DNA of 7,573 nucleotides from an uncultured Collinsella sp. (GTDB lineage: Bacteria; Actinomycetota; Coriobacteriia; Coriobacteriales; Coriobacteriaceae), in contig CAUEQX010000088.1 of the NCBI GenBank assembly GCA_959020035.1, forward strand, positions 1-7,573. The letters run 5' to 3'. Numbering within the stretch: position 1 is the first letter of the stretch; each line of letters begins with the position of its first letter. The translations under genes and the position numbers were made by a program. The notes beneath the pieces are model-generated. The model saw only the letters and a list, made by a program, of their open reading frames with translations. It was not told the DNA's origin and did no database searches. This document shows positions 5,728 through 7,573 of this stretch, piece after piece.

Positions 5728-5759
5728 CCGGCGGGAGAGGCTGCTTCCGTCGGTTTTTT
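5728..5759 (+). terminator. Intrinsic terminator after the macrodomain gene
   Basis: CCGGCGGGAG (5728-5737) pairs with CTTCCGTCGG (5744-5753) over 10 base pairs including two G-U pairs, with a 6-nt loop. TTTTTT (5754-5759) follows. It ends the transcript from 4579 and lies directly before the ribosome site of the next gene, so that gene needs its own promoter or read-through. Confidence 0.88.
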
Positions 5760-5778
5760 ACTGAGCGAGGGGCTTACG

Positions 5779-6438
5779 ATGAAAAACGTTCTATGCTTTG
5801 GCGACAGCAACACCTATGGTTACGATCCGGCGGGCATGCGCGACGGCACCGCGGTGCGCTATGCGCAGGATGTGCGCTGGTGCGGCGTGGCCCAACGTGA
5901 CTTAGGCGAGGGCTGGCATGTAATTGAAGAAGGCCTCAACGGCCGCACGACGGTACGCGACGACATGTGCCATCTGAACACCAATCTTAACGGCATCCGC
6001 GCACTGCCGATGCTGCTCGAGGCCCATAAGCCGCTGGATGCGATCGTTATTATGCTGGGAACCAACGATTGCAAGACGGTCTTTGGTGTGACGGCCTCCG
6101 ATATTGCCCGTGGCACCATGGCGCTGATTCGCGCGGTGCGTGCATTTCCCTGGACCAATGCTGCACCCTGCCCGCGTATTCTGCTGATGGCACCTATCAA
6201 GATCAAGCCGCAAATCGCCGATGTATATATGACCGATTTTGACGAGCGTTCCGTCGAGGCCTCGGAGCATTTTGCTGAATACTATGCGCACGTAGCCGAG
6301 CAGTTTGGCTGCGACTTTTTGAATGCAGCGGAGTTTGCCGAGCCGGGCGATATCGACTATCTGCATATGATGCCCGAAAGCCATGAGAGCCTGGGTCACG
6401 CCGTGGCGGCCAAGCTCCAAGAGATGCTCGGAGAGTAG
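5779..6438 (+). CDS. SGNH/GDSL hydrolase, MsAcT-like esterase/acyltransferase
   Basis: This 219-residue SGNH-fold hydrolase is close in length and motifs to the Mycobacterium smegmatis aryl esterase/acyltransferase MsAcT (216 residues). Catalytic blocks are CFGDSNTYG (6-14, nucleophile S10), RYAQDVRWCGV (28-38), EEGLNGRTT (50-58, block II Gly), MLGTNDCKTVF (92-102, oxyanion N96), and IDYLHMMPESH (192-202) with D193 and H196 three apart, completing the Ser-Asp-His triad. The triad positions match the order and spacing reported for MsAcT (S11, D192, H195). Such enzymes hydrolyse or transfer acyl groups of small esters or carbohydrates; the natural substrate here is unknown. There is no signal peptide, so it acts in the cytoplasm. 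ATG 5779 is preceded by GAGGGG about 7 bases upstream. The gene lies between two hairpins (5728-5759 and 6445-6489) and has no obvious partner. A pure esterase role is as likely as transferase activity. Confidence 0.9.
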   Translation: MKNVLCFGDSNTYGYDPAGMRDGTAVRYAQDVRWCGVAQRDLGEGWHVIEEGLNGRTTVRDDMCHLNTNLNGIRALPMLLEAHKPLDAIVIMLGTNDCKTVFGVTASDIARGTMALIRAVRAFPWTNAAPCPRILLMAPIKIKPQIADVYMTDFDERSVEASEHFAEYYAHVAEQFGCDFLNAAEFAEPGDIDYLHMMPESHESLGHAVAAKLQEMLGE

Positions 6439-6444
6439 CGCGAC

Positions 6445-6489
6445 CCCAAGCCACCGCAAAGGGGACGGGCGCCTTTGCGGTGGCTTTGG
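6445..6489 (+). terminator. Long hairpin after the SGNH hydrolase, probable (bidirectional) terminator
   Basis: The arms 6445-6462 and 6472-6489 are complementary at 17 of 18 positions, with a 9-nt loop. The T stretch after the core stem is short (TTTGG), so termination efficiency is uncertain. It starts 6 bases after the stop at 6438 and separates this gene from the convergent recombinase, whose transcript would also meet it. The stretch 6490-6556 between hairpin and recombinase stop holds no gene. Confidence 0.65.
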
Positions 6490-6556
6490 ACTGCGAATCT
6501 TAATACTGCCACAACTAACAGCGCACCATCTACCTGCGGCTTTGCGGGGGAATATC

Positions 6557-7573
6557 CTAACTTATCCCAAGCGCGTCGAAGGCGGCGCGGACGACCTGCT
6601 CGGCGGTGGGGCGGATATAGTGCCGTCCCGACACGCCGGGGAGGGCGTGGCCCATCAGCATCTCGATGAGGTCCCACGGCAGGCGAAGCTCGACCTCCGC
6701 TATCGTACGCCATGAGTTGCGGAGGTTCGACCACGGGATGTGCTCGATGCCGCGGGCGGCGCAGAGTTTCCGCCAGCGGTCGTTGCAGATGCTCCGGTTC
6801 ATGGGCAGCCCGTCGCCCCGGTCGCTCAGCCACTCGCGGCCCTCGGCGGCGCGCGAGGCCGCTATCTCGACGAGGCGGTCGGCGGCCTGCGGCAGGATCA
6901 CGACGGTGCGGGCGGACTTGGCGGTCTTGAGGGCGCCCACCGGCTCGGTGCCGGACTGCTGCATCTGGCGGCAGATGTCGGCGGAGGCGAGGACGGTGCC
7001 GCTACGCTCCCAGCGCAACACTTCCTCGGTGCGCACGCCCAGTGACTCGCCCGAGCGGCAGGAGCCGAAGCACGCGAGGATGAACGCGGGCTCCAGGGGG
7101 TTGCCGCGCAGTGCATCGAGGACGCCCAGGGCCTCGTCGAGGGTGTAGACGCGTTTTGAGCGCTCGCGGGTCTTGCGGGTGGGCATGGTGTACCTGACGC
7201 TGGCGGCGAACGGGTCGAGCGGCAGGCGGATGAAGGTCGAGACGCAGGCATAGACCTTGCGCAGGGTGAGCAGGGCGGTGTCTGCTGTGGCGGCGGGCAG
7301 TGTCAGCAGCCAGTCCTGCAGCTCGACGGCGCGCAGCTGGTCGACGGGCATTGCGCCCCAGCGGGGCCCGACGTAGTTTCTCCACGAGCGCAGCACGAGG
7401 TCGCGGGTGTTGGGGGCGAGCGTCCCCGCCTCGACCTGTGCGGCCATCTTGGGGACGAGCCACGCCTCGTAGGCCTTGGCTATGGTGGGCACGGGGGCGT
7501 CGTCGGCGTGCTCGACGTGGATGCGGTCGAGCTCCGCGCACGCTTCGCGGTAGGTGCCGTACACGGTCTTGGG
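6557..7573 (-). CDS. Tyrosine recombinase / phage-type integrase (5' truncated by window)
   Basis: Visible are 338 residues ending at TAG (6559-6557); the frame is still open at the window edge, so GTG 7564 need not be the start. The first visible residues (KTVYGTYREACAEL) match the end of an N-terminal arm-binding domain. A SAM-like core-binding domain follows (about 28-117), then the catalytic domain (about 140-338). Catalytic residues, numbered from the window edge, are R173 in CRSGESLGVR, K216 or K219 in LKTAKSART, R285 in SNLRNSW, H309 in LMGHALPGV and Y319 in RHYIRP. The usual first His of H-x-x-R is Ser282 and the following His is Asn286, changes known in divergent phage-type integrases. 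Such enzymes cut and join att sites to insert or excise a phage or integrative element. One 60-base line counted (7381-7440) is 73% GC against about 57% in the TMBIM gene, which supports foreign origin. The element would extend to the right. Confidence 0.92.
   Translation of the reverse strand, partial: PKTVYGTYREACAELDRIHVEHADDAPVPTIAKAYEAWLVPKMAAQVEAGTLAPNTRDLVLRSWRNYVGPRWGAMPVDQLRAVELQDWLLTLPAATADTALLTLRKVYACVSTFIRLPLDPFAASVRYTMPTRKTRERSKRVYTLDEALGVLDALRGNPLEPAFILACFGSCRSGESLGVRTEEVLRWERSGTVLASADICRQMQQSGTEPVGALKTAKSARTVVILPQAADRLVEIAASRAAEGREWLSDRGDGLPMNRSICNDRWRKLCAARGIEHIPWSNLRNSWRTIAEVELRLPWDLIEMLMGHALPGVSGRHYIRPTAEQVVRAAFDALGIS

Noticed and set aside
4579..6438. ADP-ribosylation toxin-antitoxin or defence pair made of the macrodomain protein and its neighbour
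   Set aside because: The neighbour is a SGNH hydrolase, not an ADP-ribosyltransferase, and strong terminators lie on both sides of the macrodomain gene, so there is no operon.

Overview
The window is a stretch of ordinary chromosome from a high-GC Gram-positive, most likely a gut actinobacterium of the class Coriobacteriia such as Collinsella. This is inferred from the DivIVA-type protein, GC-rich codon use, AAAGGA-type ribosome binding sites and the style of the protein families. No rRNA, tRNA or other taxonomic marker is present to prove it. At its right edge it runs into an integrated mobile element.

Layout. (1) 1-365 is the C-terminal part of a DivIVA-domain protein on the + strand, closed by a strong terminator. 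(2) 447-1346 on the minus strand holds a small FMN nitroreductase with its own terminator. Its 5' half and upstream region are strongly strand-biased (A+C-rich on the + strand) and carry reiterated CCAAA motifs, followed by a long near-perfect inverted repeat at 1246-1324. (3) 1349-3077 on the minus strand is a two-gene phosphate uptake operon: a PiT-family phosphate permease first, then its DUF47/PhoU-like partner. The permease leader has a perfect 10-nt Shine-Dalgarno sequence feeding a three-codon in-frame mini-ORF. (4) 3209-3666 on the + strand is a divergently transcribed small conserved-type hypothetical protein. (5) 3745-6438 on the + strand carries three single-gene units, each ending in a hairpin: a Bax-inhibitor-1/TMBIM membrane protein, a TIGR02452-type poly(ADP-ribose) glycohydrolase-like macrodomain protein, and a SGNH hydrolase resembling the Mycobacterium smegmatis acyltransferase MsAcT. 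(6) 6557 to the end on the minus strand is a tyrosine recombinase, truncated at its N-terminus by the window edge and clearly richer in GC. It probably marks the end of an integrated element that continues to the right.

Most genes look like independent housekeeping or stress units; only the phosphate pair forms an evident functional system. The least explained features are the nested inverted repeat and G/U-rich tract around the nitroreductase 5' end, the Glu-to-Ala change in the macrodomain catalytic motif, and the mini-ORF before the phosphate permease. No complete novel multi-gene system is convincingly visible.
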